Source of the DNA: Cheilinus undulatus
Lineage: Eukaryota > Chordata > Actinopteri > Labriformes > Labridae
Assembly: GCF_018320785.1 (NCBI RefSeq)
Contig: NC_054868.1
Location: 41,857,874 to 41,921,873, forward strand
DNA length: 64,000 bases
Direction of reading: 5' to 3'
Within the stretch, counting starts at the first letter, position 1, and each line of letters opens with the position of its first letter. The translations under genes were made by a program, and so were the position numbers. This document shows positions 48,701 to 60,700 of this stretch, one piece after another. The notes beneath the pieces are model-generated. The model did no database searches, was not told the origin of the DNA, and saw nothing but the letters and a program-made list of their open reading frames with translations.

Positions 48701-51700
48701 TAAAAAAATAGGAATTCCAGCTTGTCAAATGTGATATCTGTTTTCTTTACTTCTCTGTGATGTGTGTATAAGTGACGCTATGTGCATACACAAACTAAAT
48801 AAACACTGTACTCTCCTTACAGAGACTCTGCAGAGGTCTTTAGCAGCAGCATTGAATCATTTTACACTGTTATGATGAACTTGTTACCCATTTGGGGCTC
48901 TTGAGCAACCAGAGTAGTTTATGCAGGGGAAGAGGAGGGGCTGGGAGCTGTGATCCAAACAGGTCAGCTCCCTGTCTTCACTAGCTGCCGCGCCAACATT
49001 TTTAAAGTGTCAGGGGCATCTCTGTTATCTTTATAATTTCCAGTTTGGCTTCGTTTCCTGTCATGGCAGCTGCTGCTCTTCCTCTCTGTGGCATACTGAT
49101 CTCGCAAGACAGTTTCACCTTAACGAGAATTCTTGTGACGTTTCAATCTTGTCACGTCCCTACTAAATGGACTTCAGCTTGTCTAGTGCTTTTCTAGTCC
49201 CAAGTTCAGGTCTGGCCTATGGCTACTTTCCCGTATGTCCCTCCCCGGCTCTCTTGTCCCTGTTTCTGACTATCCGCTGTCCTCCTCTATAAGCGAAGGC
49301 ATAGAGTTTTTTAAACTGCAGGTCACATCCACCATTTCACCCCACATTCATACACTGATGACAGAGGTTACTATGGAGAATTGGCCATCAGTATTAGCCA
49401 ATTCCATTCATACACATCCATAACATCAACATTAAACCAATCCCCCAATCAAAGTACAGGTACATCTCAAAAAATTAGAATATCATGAGAAGTTCAATAT
49501 TTTTTGTCACTCATTTCTGAAAGTGAAATCCATATATTATATAGAATCATTACACATAGAGTGAAATATTTCAAGCCTTTACTTCTTGAAATGTTGATGA
49601 TTATGGCTTACAGATAATAAAAACCCCAAATTCATTGTCTCAGAAAATTAGAATATTGTGAAAAAGTTCAATATTGAAAAGTCATGGTGTCACACCCTAA
49701 TCAGCCAGTTAACTCCAAACACCTGCAAAGGTTTCCTGAGCCTTTAAATGGCCTCTCAGTCTGGGTCAGTAGGCTACACAATCATGGGGAAGACTGCAGA
49801 CTGGACAGATGTCCAGAAGACAGTCATTGACATCCTCCACAAGGAGGGTAAGCCACAAAAGGTCATTGCTAAAGAAGCTGGTTGTTTACAGAGTGCTGTA
49901 TCCAAGCATATTCATAGAAAGTTGAGTGGAAGGATAAAGTGCGGTAAGAGAAGGTGCACCAGCATAAGGGAGAACCACAGCCTTGAGAGGACTGTCAAGC
50001 AAAATCCATTCAAGAATTTGGGGGAGCTTCACAAAGAATGTACTGAGGCTGGAGTTGGCGCATCAAGAACCACTACGCACAGACAAATCCTAGACATGGG
50101 CTACAAATGTGGCATTCCTCGTGTCAAGCCACTCCTGAACCAGAGACAACGTCAGAAGCATCTTACCTGGGCTGTGGAGAAAAAGAACTGGACTGTTGCT
50201 CAGTGGTCCAAAGTCCTCTTTTCAGATGAAAGTAAATTTTGCATGTCATTTTGAAATTAAGGATCCAGTTTCTGGAGGAAGAGTAGAGAGGCACAGAATC
50301 CACTTTGCTTGAAGTCTAGTGTGAAGTTTCCACAGTCAGTAATGATTTGGGCTGCCATGGCATCTGCTGGTGTTGGTCCACTGTGTTTTCTGAAGTCCAC
50401 AGTCAACGCAGTCATCTACCAGGACATTTTAGAGCACTTCATGCTTCCTTCTGCTGACAAGCTTCATGGATATGCTGATTTCATTTTCTAGCAGGACTTG
50501 GCACCTACCCACACTGCCAAAGGTACCAAAAGCTGGTTCAATGACCATGGTGTTACTGTTCTTGATTGGCCAGCAAACTGGCCTGACCTGAACCCCATCT
50601 ATGGGGTATTGTCAAGAGGGAGATGAGAGACACCAGACCCAACAATGCAGACGACCTGAAGGCTGCTTTCAAAGACACCTGGGTTTCCATTACACCTGAG
50701 CAGTGCCACAGGCTGATCGCCTCCATGCCACACCACATTGATGCAGTAATTCATGCAAAAGGAGGCCCAACTAAATATTGAGTGCATAGAAATGAACATA
50801 CTTTTCAGAAGCCTGACGTTTCTGTTTAAAATACCGTTATCGTATATTGTATTCAAGAAATAAAGGCTTGGAAAATTTCACTCTATGTGTAATGAGTCTA
50901 TATAATATACGGGTTTCACTTCTGAAATGAGTGACAAAACGTATTGAACTTTTTCATGACAATCTAATTTTTTGAGATGTACCTGTATTTGGCAAGTCAG
51001 CCGAAATGCAAAAATCATTGTGAAATATCTCCTATGTGGGGGGGTATGTAAAGTCATTTCTATGGAGGTGGTACAAAACCTTAAAAACTAGCTTGTTTCA
51101 GCTGGCTGAAAATGCCTGAAGTACTTCAAAAGCAGAAGAACTTATTGATTAATTTGATTAATTGACCAGATCTACAATTCCACTTGTACTGAAACATATC
51201 AATGTAATGTGCATTTTTTTCCTCTATGTGAGACTGTACTCACTTTTATTTCTCTCTACCAGTTGGATCCAGCTTTAATCCACACATTCATTGACTGACA
51301 TTTGGAAAGACATTAAAGATCTACTCACATCCTGAAAGACTGCTTCCCATTGTTCCCTGGCACCAATGGCATCAGAGCGTCCCACTACCAAACCATCAGA
51401 GTTGATACCCAGGTATTTGCCATATCCAGACTTCAAGGCTACCCTGCAACAACAAAAAATAATCAAATCAAACTCGACAATGGCAGCACACTAGCGCAGC
51501 ATTTAAAGTGCACAAACAGTGGAATAATGAGTGCTATTTTCTTTTTTTATCTTTGTAACAAGAAAGATACTGCTACCCCTCTGGACACATATTAAATCCG
51601 TGTCCGAGAGATTATCTGTTGATGAAAATTCAAAGTGCAGTTTGTTTTTGTTTACTCACCTTGTGTCAGAAAGCTTGATGGCTGTAAACTGCTCTGGGGG

Positions 51701-54700
51701 GTCAGGTCCTTCATCAGCTGAAACATACAAAACAGTGTTTACCTTTCATTGATGGATGTTTGTAGAAGTGTTATCACAACACCAGAATTTAAAACTTTAA
51801 TACCAGTAAAAATCCAATCATTTCTGGGAAAGAAGAAGACCTAGGCACCTGATTCTGTCTTTTTTAATATGCAGGCAAAATCCTTTATAGTGTGTAATGT
51901 CATGGTCAGACTACATGTTTTTACAACATTACAGACCTATATTGCAGTTTTTGATTGTTTATCCTGTGTAATCAGTCACAACAAATGACAATCTAGAATA
52001 CATCAGGGGCGACTCATAACTTCCTGACAGAAAGTGTATCTCATACATGATAGACTCAGCATGTATGAGATTCCTTGCACTCGCTCTGTCTTTGGTCAAA
52101 GAGCTTTTAATGTTTTCACTCCATCGTCTTGGTCAGAGTTACAGGGTCATCTTAAACTTGAGCGTCATGTTAGTTTAGGAGATTTCAAAGCTAGAATTAG
52201 GAAACATTTGACCAGTGTGTGCACGTTTTTCTGCTGAAAGCTGCTGATTTGTTGATTGATGTAACCTTTGTTCAATGTCGTGTTCTATTGTCATATATGT
52301 GAAATTTATCATGCTGCTGTCTTTGCCAGGACTCCCTTGTAAAAGATATTTTTTAAATTTCAATGGGAATAAATCATGGTTAAATAAAGGTTAAATAAAA
52401 TAAAATAAAAATAAAAAACATGTTAAATTTTTCTGTCTGCCATCTCTGATTTAGTCTCTCACATCAGTGGAGATGACCAATGAGAGCAAAGATTGCTCAA
52501 GTGCTAAAGTCACAAGTGTAACAAAGCAAACAGCAAAGTGAAAGAAGGATGACAAAGTTGGGACTGTATGTAGAAATGTGAGATGGAGAAAAAGTTGGTT
52601 GAGGTATGGCAACAAACTTCCCAGCGAGAAATAGCAGACATAAAGTACTGAGCAAAACTTCTAGGCATGTTTTGGCCAAAAATTGAGGTGGAAATAAGGC
52701 ACAGATGTGGTGAGTCAGCCGCCTGAGGGCACCATCAGGCAGAAAGGAGGACTGAAGAACCCTGGTCATGCTCTGGACTTGCATATTACCAGGGGCATTG
52801 GGAAAAAAATCCTTAAAAAAGATAAGTACATCCACACCTTTAGGGCAGGAAGGGGTGGATGTGGTAAGTAAGCACAGGCTAGAGTGCTGTCCGGTCAGGT
52901 AGTAGGGCCTTCTGGTTGTGCTGTGGAGGTCCAAGGGCCCGAAAATTGCTGGTGGTCCCTGGGCACATAATTAGGTGTGAAAGGGCCTGGACAAAAGAGA
53001 TGCAGTCGAGCTTGGCCTTAGCTGCCAAGCATCAAGGTCAAGCCCCCTCCAGCCCCAGGGTGTGGCGTATCAGGCCCCACAATTAATCCTTAGTGCCCTA
53101 CATGCCTAAAACGTATGCAAATGACTGTACATCAGCACAAAAACCCTGTCTGCAATGATGTCATTCAAATAAGATTTGGACATAGAAATTCTGGAGGGGG
53201 AGGGGTCGCTTTTCTTAGACACAAGTAAGAGGAGCTCAAGGGAAAAAAAGGTTGGGAACCATTGATTTTCTTAGAAAGTGTAACCGTGTTGCTCACAGCA
53301 GCTTTTGTTTAAAAAACATGGTAATTTTGTTAAATACTTGTTGATGAACACAGTGTTATCGATGATGATGATGAGAGGTCTCACATTAATGTATTTTGTT
53401 TCATTGCTGATGTTTACAGCAAAAAAAAGAAGTCTAGATCTTTGCTTGTGCTGTACTTATCCTCAGAGGTGAATGCTTTGGACTGCTAAATGACTCTGTG
53501 ACATTATCAAATATGACTGATGTGTTGTTCTGCAGATTAAAGCTTCTCAAATAGCTAACAAGATAAATCTTGTTAAACAAATAATGTTAGGTAGTCAAGT
53601 TTATTTATAAAGCCCTTTTCATGAGACAAGCTTAGACTCCATGTGCTTCAAGGGTAAATGCTTACAAAGTACACGAGAAAAGTAAAACCTTATGCAAGAA
53701 AAACAAAAAATACTCAATAAAGGGAATGAATGAAAAAAAATGGAAACATAGTAAATCACAAAAGGAATAGAGTCTTTAAAATGAATGACAACTCCTAGAT
53801 AAATGCACTCCATTTATTCAAGATTTAACCAACATCTTGTGCAAAAAGATATGGTCTATGTCTGTGTTTAAAAGAAGATACAGTTAAAGCAGACTTTAAT
53901 TCCTGTGGTAAAGAATTTAAGAATTGGACAGTAATGACTGAAAGCACTAAGAGCTGATCTAGAGTTAAGTGATATACAGAACCGGCACCAACATATCTAA
54001 TACCTACTGTACCGAATTACAAGACAGCTTTCAGTGCTGCATTTTGGTACCTCACCACCCCAACACAATCCACGCCACTCCAAAGGAAAGGTATGAAATA
54101 CTGTATGTGAATATGCAACACTTTTTTCCTTTACTTTTATAGTCTTCTGGGATCTTATTTCTGAATCATATATGATATTGAGAAAGCTTTTATTAAGCTG
54201 CTGACTTTTAAAACACTTTTCTCTTGAAAGTATCGATTCAGGCACTCTTTGGGCATTGGCACCTTTTAAAAAGGATCAACTTAGCACCAGTATCACAGAA
54301 CGCCTAACCCTAGAGAGTAGAAGTGAAACTAAAAATGATGCATTCAAACCTGCTGTTTTTTATTAGAGCCCTGGCAGCTGCCTATTAAATAAGTTGGAGC
54401 GTATGTAGCAGCTCATTTGTAACACAAAGTGAAATGTAGTCAGGCCTTCTGGAGATGAATCCATGAACTAGCTTTTCCGACAGAGATAGGAAGCCTCTCA
54501 CTTTGGAAATGTTTGTGAGATTTGAGATATTTGCTACATAATCCTGAAAACTGAGCAGAGGTGGGAGAAAGTCATTGTTTTGCAAGTCTCAAGTAAGTCT
54601 CAAGTCCTTAATCCCAAGTCTCGAGTCAAGTCTCAAGTAAAGATGTGCAAGTCCAAGTCAAGTCTCAAGTAAAGACAAGACAAGTCGAGTCAAGTCCGAA

Positions 54701-57700
54701 GTCGTAGGCTTGAAATTTTCGAGTCCTTACAAGTCATAAGCACTGTTTTACCAAATAAAATGCCATTTTAACAATGCAACAATCTATTAAACTTGACAAA
54801 CACAATGAATACATTTTGAATTGTCTTATTTTTTAAATAAAATAAGACCAGTGTGACAGAACTTAATAACACAGAAAAGGAGTGCTGACACAGCATTCAG
54901 GATGTAGTCAGTGCTAAGTGGTGCAACAACAAATGAACTTCTGAAGACGTTGTACAGTCATTTTAACTCACAATGACAGAATAACGGTCACGTTAGTTCA
55001 GCGGTACTCAACCTTATTCTACCCAGCAGCTACATTGTCTTAAAAATACTATTGTGAGAGTCACATTCCAAAACCGGTGCATGTGATGATCAATCTATCC
55101 ATGGTTGAAATGAAACAGTGAATTGGTGGATTATTGTGTTGTTAAATGGGATGCAATAGGCTACATAAAAATGTCTGTATGGTGTCAGAAGAAAGGATAT
55201 TTCACTGATAATAAGCATATGGTTTTATTCATGTAAGTTCCAACTGGACTAAAGTCTTTTTAAAATATCAGAATGTGCTGACTTACAGCTATGAGAAGCT
55301 TTTCAAAGAGCTGATGAATCATGGGTGTCTGTTTGGGTATTAACATTTCATATTTGGACATTTACTGTAGTTCTGTGGCTCTGTTAACTTAAAGTTGTGC
55401 TTTATATTTTTTTCCTCAAATTATTATTGCTTTTAGCAAAAGGGGGAGGGTCCCCATATTGGTCTTTGCCCTGGGCCTCCAAATGGCTAAAGCCAGCCCT
55501 GCCTCACACCAGCAGCTCCCCCTCACAAATCTTTCTGTCCTGCCAGTTTGCTGCTTTCATTTTCTGTTTCTGCCATTTTGACAGTATTCATTATTAGTAC
55601 TTTTAAGATCAAATAAAACACCCACGTTTGGACAAGTTTTACTCAATTTTACATTATTTCAAAATGTGATCCGTGTGTTTTTTGCTCGTTGATGGTGATG
55701 CGCATCGCAAAAGTCATCATCAAATACGAGTATGGGAGAGCATCGGCAGGGAGTGACTGAAGAAATGTGTTCAAACGAGGGCATCAGAAGCTTAACTTTG
55801 AACACAAGACAGCACACCTCTATGAATGAACTTACTGAAGAGATGCCACGTCAGTGGATTTCCTCTGCGCTCTTTTATGCACGTTCCTCCATCCTGGACG
55901 ATAATTATATACAAGTTTTCATTTGAATTTGGAAGTTAAAGTGTGTCTTCTTTGTGTGGGCTTAGATTTATTGATATGACTTATTCCAACAGTCTTTACT
56001 GTTGAGATTTTTCACATTTATAGAGGATTTCGGGAGGATTTTTTTAAGTAAGCCTTAAAAGAGGTGCAACTGGTCACTAAAGAGCCACATGCAGCTTCAG
56101 AGCCGTGGGTTGAGTATCACTGCGTTAGTTGAATACTTTCAATGGGGGCACATTTTACTGAACGCACTCACTGAAAATCTCAAGTATTTTCAAGTCATCG
56201 AACTAAAGTCTGAGTCATGTCCCGAGTCATTGATGTCAAAGTCCAAGTAGAGTGCAAGTCTTTGATGATATTGTCAAGTGGAGTCAAAAATCATCAAAAT
56301 CGTGACTCGAGTCTGACTCATGTCCAAGTCGTGTGACTCGAGTCCACACCTCTGAGATCTTCATCTAGAATAACACTTGTGTTTTGGTGCACTCACATGT
56401 TCTACTGACAGTGGAGCTAGCAAAGAAAGAATCTGTTCCCTCTGAGTCTTTTGACCTACTAAGAGAATCTCTGTTTTGTCCTGATTTAATAGTAAAAAGT
56501 TAGTTGCCATTCAATGTTTTCAATCTGCAAAGCACTGAATGAGGTCACTGATTGGGCTGAGTTTGTTCCTAGTGAATGATATATATAAATGAGTGTCATC
56601 GGCACAGAAACAATATGAACTATTTTATTTATATTATACTGAGATGAGACTGATCTTTAATTTTTTCACAGTAAAAGCTTTCGCCTCACAGAAACAGTCA
56701 TGTAGTACTAAATTAATTACAGTGTTACAACCATGTGCTATTATTAAAATGAGCATAATTTGCTCTCATGAGTTTATCCTTGAGATCTGCTTCATGTTTT
56801 ACTTATATATTCTTATAATTAATAATGCAAAGCCTCCAGCTACATGGCACTGTGCTGATTTGGGTTCAGCTCAGCACCACTTAATGAATATTTTGAATAA
56901 TTTGAATAAGATATGAAAGGAACTGTTGTCTTTTATTTTATGTTTGTTTCACACTGAGGTCACCTGAGGTTCTCATGACTTTATAAAACTGTTCTGCTAG
57001 TGATCAGGTCACTCTGAGACCTTCACAATAAATCAAATTTTTGTGTGTCATGCAGGGTTCAGGTCAGGGAGAGCAGCACCTGTGAGACATTTTGGAGGAA
57101 TCATGAATAAGCTTGAAGTAAAATGTGTCACAAGCTGCCTTTTTTAGGCTTATTATCTTTAGAATATGTCAGACGATGGCATAAGTGTGTTCCCTCTGAC
57201 CTGCAGGTGAATGTGAACAGTTTTTGACGTTTTCTAAAATGCTGCATCATCCACTGAGTGGTGCCGGAGCAGAAAATCCAGTAAAGAGAAGTAAATCTGT
57301 AATCTCTATTTCTAAACTTTTCTCTCTTTCATCTCCCAGAAATGAGCTTATGCGCATGCAGAGGATGAAGACCCACTAAGGGAATTGGGATGTTTCAATC
57401 TCCAAGCTGTTTCCGCTGGTTCTCACAAAACGTGGGCTGAATTATCTGCTGGTAGTGTCTCCTTCCGGGCAGACTGTTTCAATGATAGCCACTCCCCTCT
57501 GAAGTGCCTGAAGGCAGAAGTGAGGGAGAACTCAGGAGTTTGCTCTGTCCTTACCCTCAACTCAACCCCTGCTCAGCCTCTTCAGTCTGGTGTCTGGATT
57601 TAAGACTTAAAATACTTACTGCTCTGTGGACTGGAAGCAAACACGCACCCTTCATCCTCACAGTGCCTCAAGTCTACAGTAAACGTAACTGCAAACGTTC

Positions 57701-60700
57701 AGTCTGAAGTCCTTCAAGTTTGCCCAACAGTGGGATGGGTGAGCAGACGGAGAATATGCATCTTTACTCAGAATGCACACAGAGGTTGGTAAGATTTTCA
57801 AAACTTTTCAGTGCCACTTGTTTTAAAGACACCCCTGTGCATCTAAGACATGGTGACCTAAGATTAACATCCCTGTCTTTTATATCTAAAACCCTAATTT
57901 TAAAAAATTGGTGCACCATGTAAAATGTAAATAATAACCAAATGCAATAATGTGCAAATCTCACAATCCCATATTTTATTCAAACCAGAACATAAACAAC
58001 ATATAAAAAAGTATGGACAGGGCAACAAAAGGCTAGAAAAGTAAGTGGTACTAATAAAGAACAGCTGCAGGAGCACCGTGCAACTAATTAGGTCAATTAA
58101 CAGGTCAGTCACATGACTGGGTATAAAGTGAGCATTTTAGAGAGAGAAAGTCTCTCAGAAGTAAAGAAGGGCAGAGGTTTAACAATCTGCAAAAAACTGT
58201 GTCTAAAAATCATGGAACAATTTCAGAAAAATGCTTGTAAATGTAAAACTGCATATACTTTGAATGTCCTACCAACTACAGTACATAATATCACCAAAAT
58301 ATTCTTCTGATACTTAAACAGCTATTTGGATTTTTGCTTTAACTTCATTTAAGTTTAAGACTCTGGTATGCAATATACCTATAATGACATGCAGGCCAAC
58401 CTAAAAAAACAGATGCAGAATACAGAGAACAGGGAGATGCAGGGGGAACAAAGAGGGAGCTGCAAAAACAAATAAAACAGGCAGAGCTGCATTGATATAT
58501 AGGATGGATTTATGGCTGTTTTAGCCATTAATAAATGTTAAACTTATTCTAAAGATGGACATATTCAGTTGGCTGATACAAAAAAAGAACATTACACAAC
58601 ATCAAGAATCAGTTGTTTTCCCTTAATGAGAAAAAAAACCCTCCAAAAAATGTGTGTTTGTGTATGACAGCTGTATCATTTATACTTGTATCTTGTTTTA
58701 TATTTTCGGGGCATTTTTTGCTTTATTCATCGTGGAGGACAATGGATGGAGTTGGAAACAGGGATTAGAGTGGGGCGGAGACATGCAAGGAGAGGAGCCA
58801 CAAGCCGGACTTGAACCTGGGCCTCCTGTGTACATGGGATGAGCCTCAACCACTAGGCCCTCTATGCCCCTTAGGCTCCATTTTTGTGTGTAAAGGGAGC
58901 ATAATTGAGCCTTTAGTCTATCATTCTTGAGTTATAGGTGATTAAGCCATTACCACAGCTCATCTTCAACATACAACAAAGCCACTAAGATTACAGGACT
59001 TTTCTAAAATTGTGATGAATAACAAATTCTGTAAAAATCTTCTTAAAAAAGGAAACTTAACTTAAACATATGCCATTATTACATTATGTATCTTGCCACT
59101 GCATTATGTAACATAATTGCTGTTTCATACGATTTCTAAAAATAAAACTATATTTTTTCGCTGACTATAGCTTTTAATTTTGTAAAGGCAAATGTGAACA
59201 TAACATCAGAGTAATACTCAAGAAAAGAAAGGTTAAAATCTGAATAAATCAGTGGAACATTTTTTCTGAGGAATGTTGGCAATGGATTTCTTGGGATTAT
59301 TTAAAAAGCAATAAGAAATAACATAACCCAAAATAAGATATTTTGCTTACATACTGCTAGCAAAAAGGAGGAAAAGCTCAAGAAACACTGTGGAAACACA
59401 AGTATAAACTTTCTCCCATGCACAGAAATAATTGGCTCATAGTTAAAAAGCAATTTCACGGTGAGTTAGGTATCCCCACCTCAATACAGAGACATTTCTC
59501 TGCTGGAAAAAAGTGATCAAATTGAGTGAAAGTCTCAGCAGCTGTTAGAACGACCCGACACCTCTGAAATTACTCGGTCAAACCCTGAAGCCACTCTGAC
59601 ACATCTTCTTACCTCTGTGGGGTGCACCAAGTGTGAAGAGGCCGCTATCCAGGGCATGGACGTACGAGTTGTTCTGCATTTCTATGGCAACCGTTCCACT
59701 GATTTCCCCAAAGCGGCTGACGGTCCACCAGCCAGCTGGTGAGCAGAGGGAGCCATGTCAAAAGGCGTAGTAACAGATGACTATGCTGTGTTCTTAACAG
59801 CTACAGCGATATGAAAGTCCAGTTTCCCATTAAAGGGCAACTTCTGGAGCAACGCACACTTTAACTCTAGTTAGGGCTTATAAATTGCATTTAGTTTCTT
59901 AGACACAAAATTCCCCATTCATTCAGTATTGGTCTGGTAGGTTTGTTAGTGGGTTTTGAAAGCTACAGGTCTGTTTATGACGATCTGCAGCTTGGCCGAT
60001 TAAGTAAAAAAAAAACATGAGACAAAATCAAACACAACAGTCACCCCAAAACAAAAATGGTAAGAAAAAATGAAATAAACATTTATTACTCTCAGCAGTC
60101 TTATAAAAAAAAGTGGTTTCACATCAGTATTCTCCTGCAAATTATCTCCCTACACAAATCTAAACCTGTTATTGTCAGTAAATCACAACCCAAATTTTGA
60201 TATGCTAATACCAAATTGAGAAATCAGAACAATTTTTGAAGCCATTTTTCCCGTCCTATCTCAAAGACTGTGTCAAAATAGATTCGTTTATCCATCTGCT
60301 GTTTATTTTCAAGAAATGACACAGCTTCTAACAAAGGTGAACAAGATGTAAAAAAAAAACCTTGTCTGCTTCAGCAATTTAAGCAAATAGTTTAGAACTT
60401 ACCGACAAAATCTGTTTTTGCTTCATCATCTTCTGCCTTTCTCTTCTTATCTTTATGCTTCTTCTTTTTCCTGTTTGAAGAAAATATGTCAGTAAAATTA
60501 AGAAAATGGATCTTCACCAGCATTTGCTTCACATGATGAAGACTGTTAAACAAAGGCAAAACAACAACAACAACAACAAAAACCTCTGAACAGGTGCCCT
60601 AAACAAAACAGCATGACTTCTATTTTTTTTTAATTTCTGGTGCTTGTGTTTGTTTGTTACTTTATGATATTAGTTGACTAACTTTATATACAGAAACACC

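Larger units (their letters stand above)
53590..56600. repeat. Interspersed repeat split by nested insertions
   Basis: The left part (tatttataaagcccttttca, 53602 on, to about 54553) and the right part (about 56356-56600, with agtgtcatcggcacagaaac) look like two halves of one fish repeat, from memory, with the element 54554-56355 between them. Class not assigned. The whole lies in frg1 intron 3. Confidence 0.4.

Noticed and set aside
54575-54720. CRISPR-like array from repeated caagtctcaagt units
   Set aside because: Units are short, degenerate and without regular spacers, in a eukaryotic transposon end.
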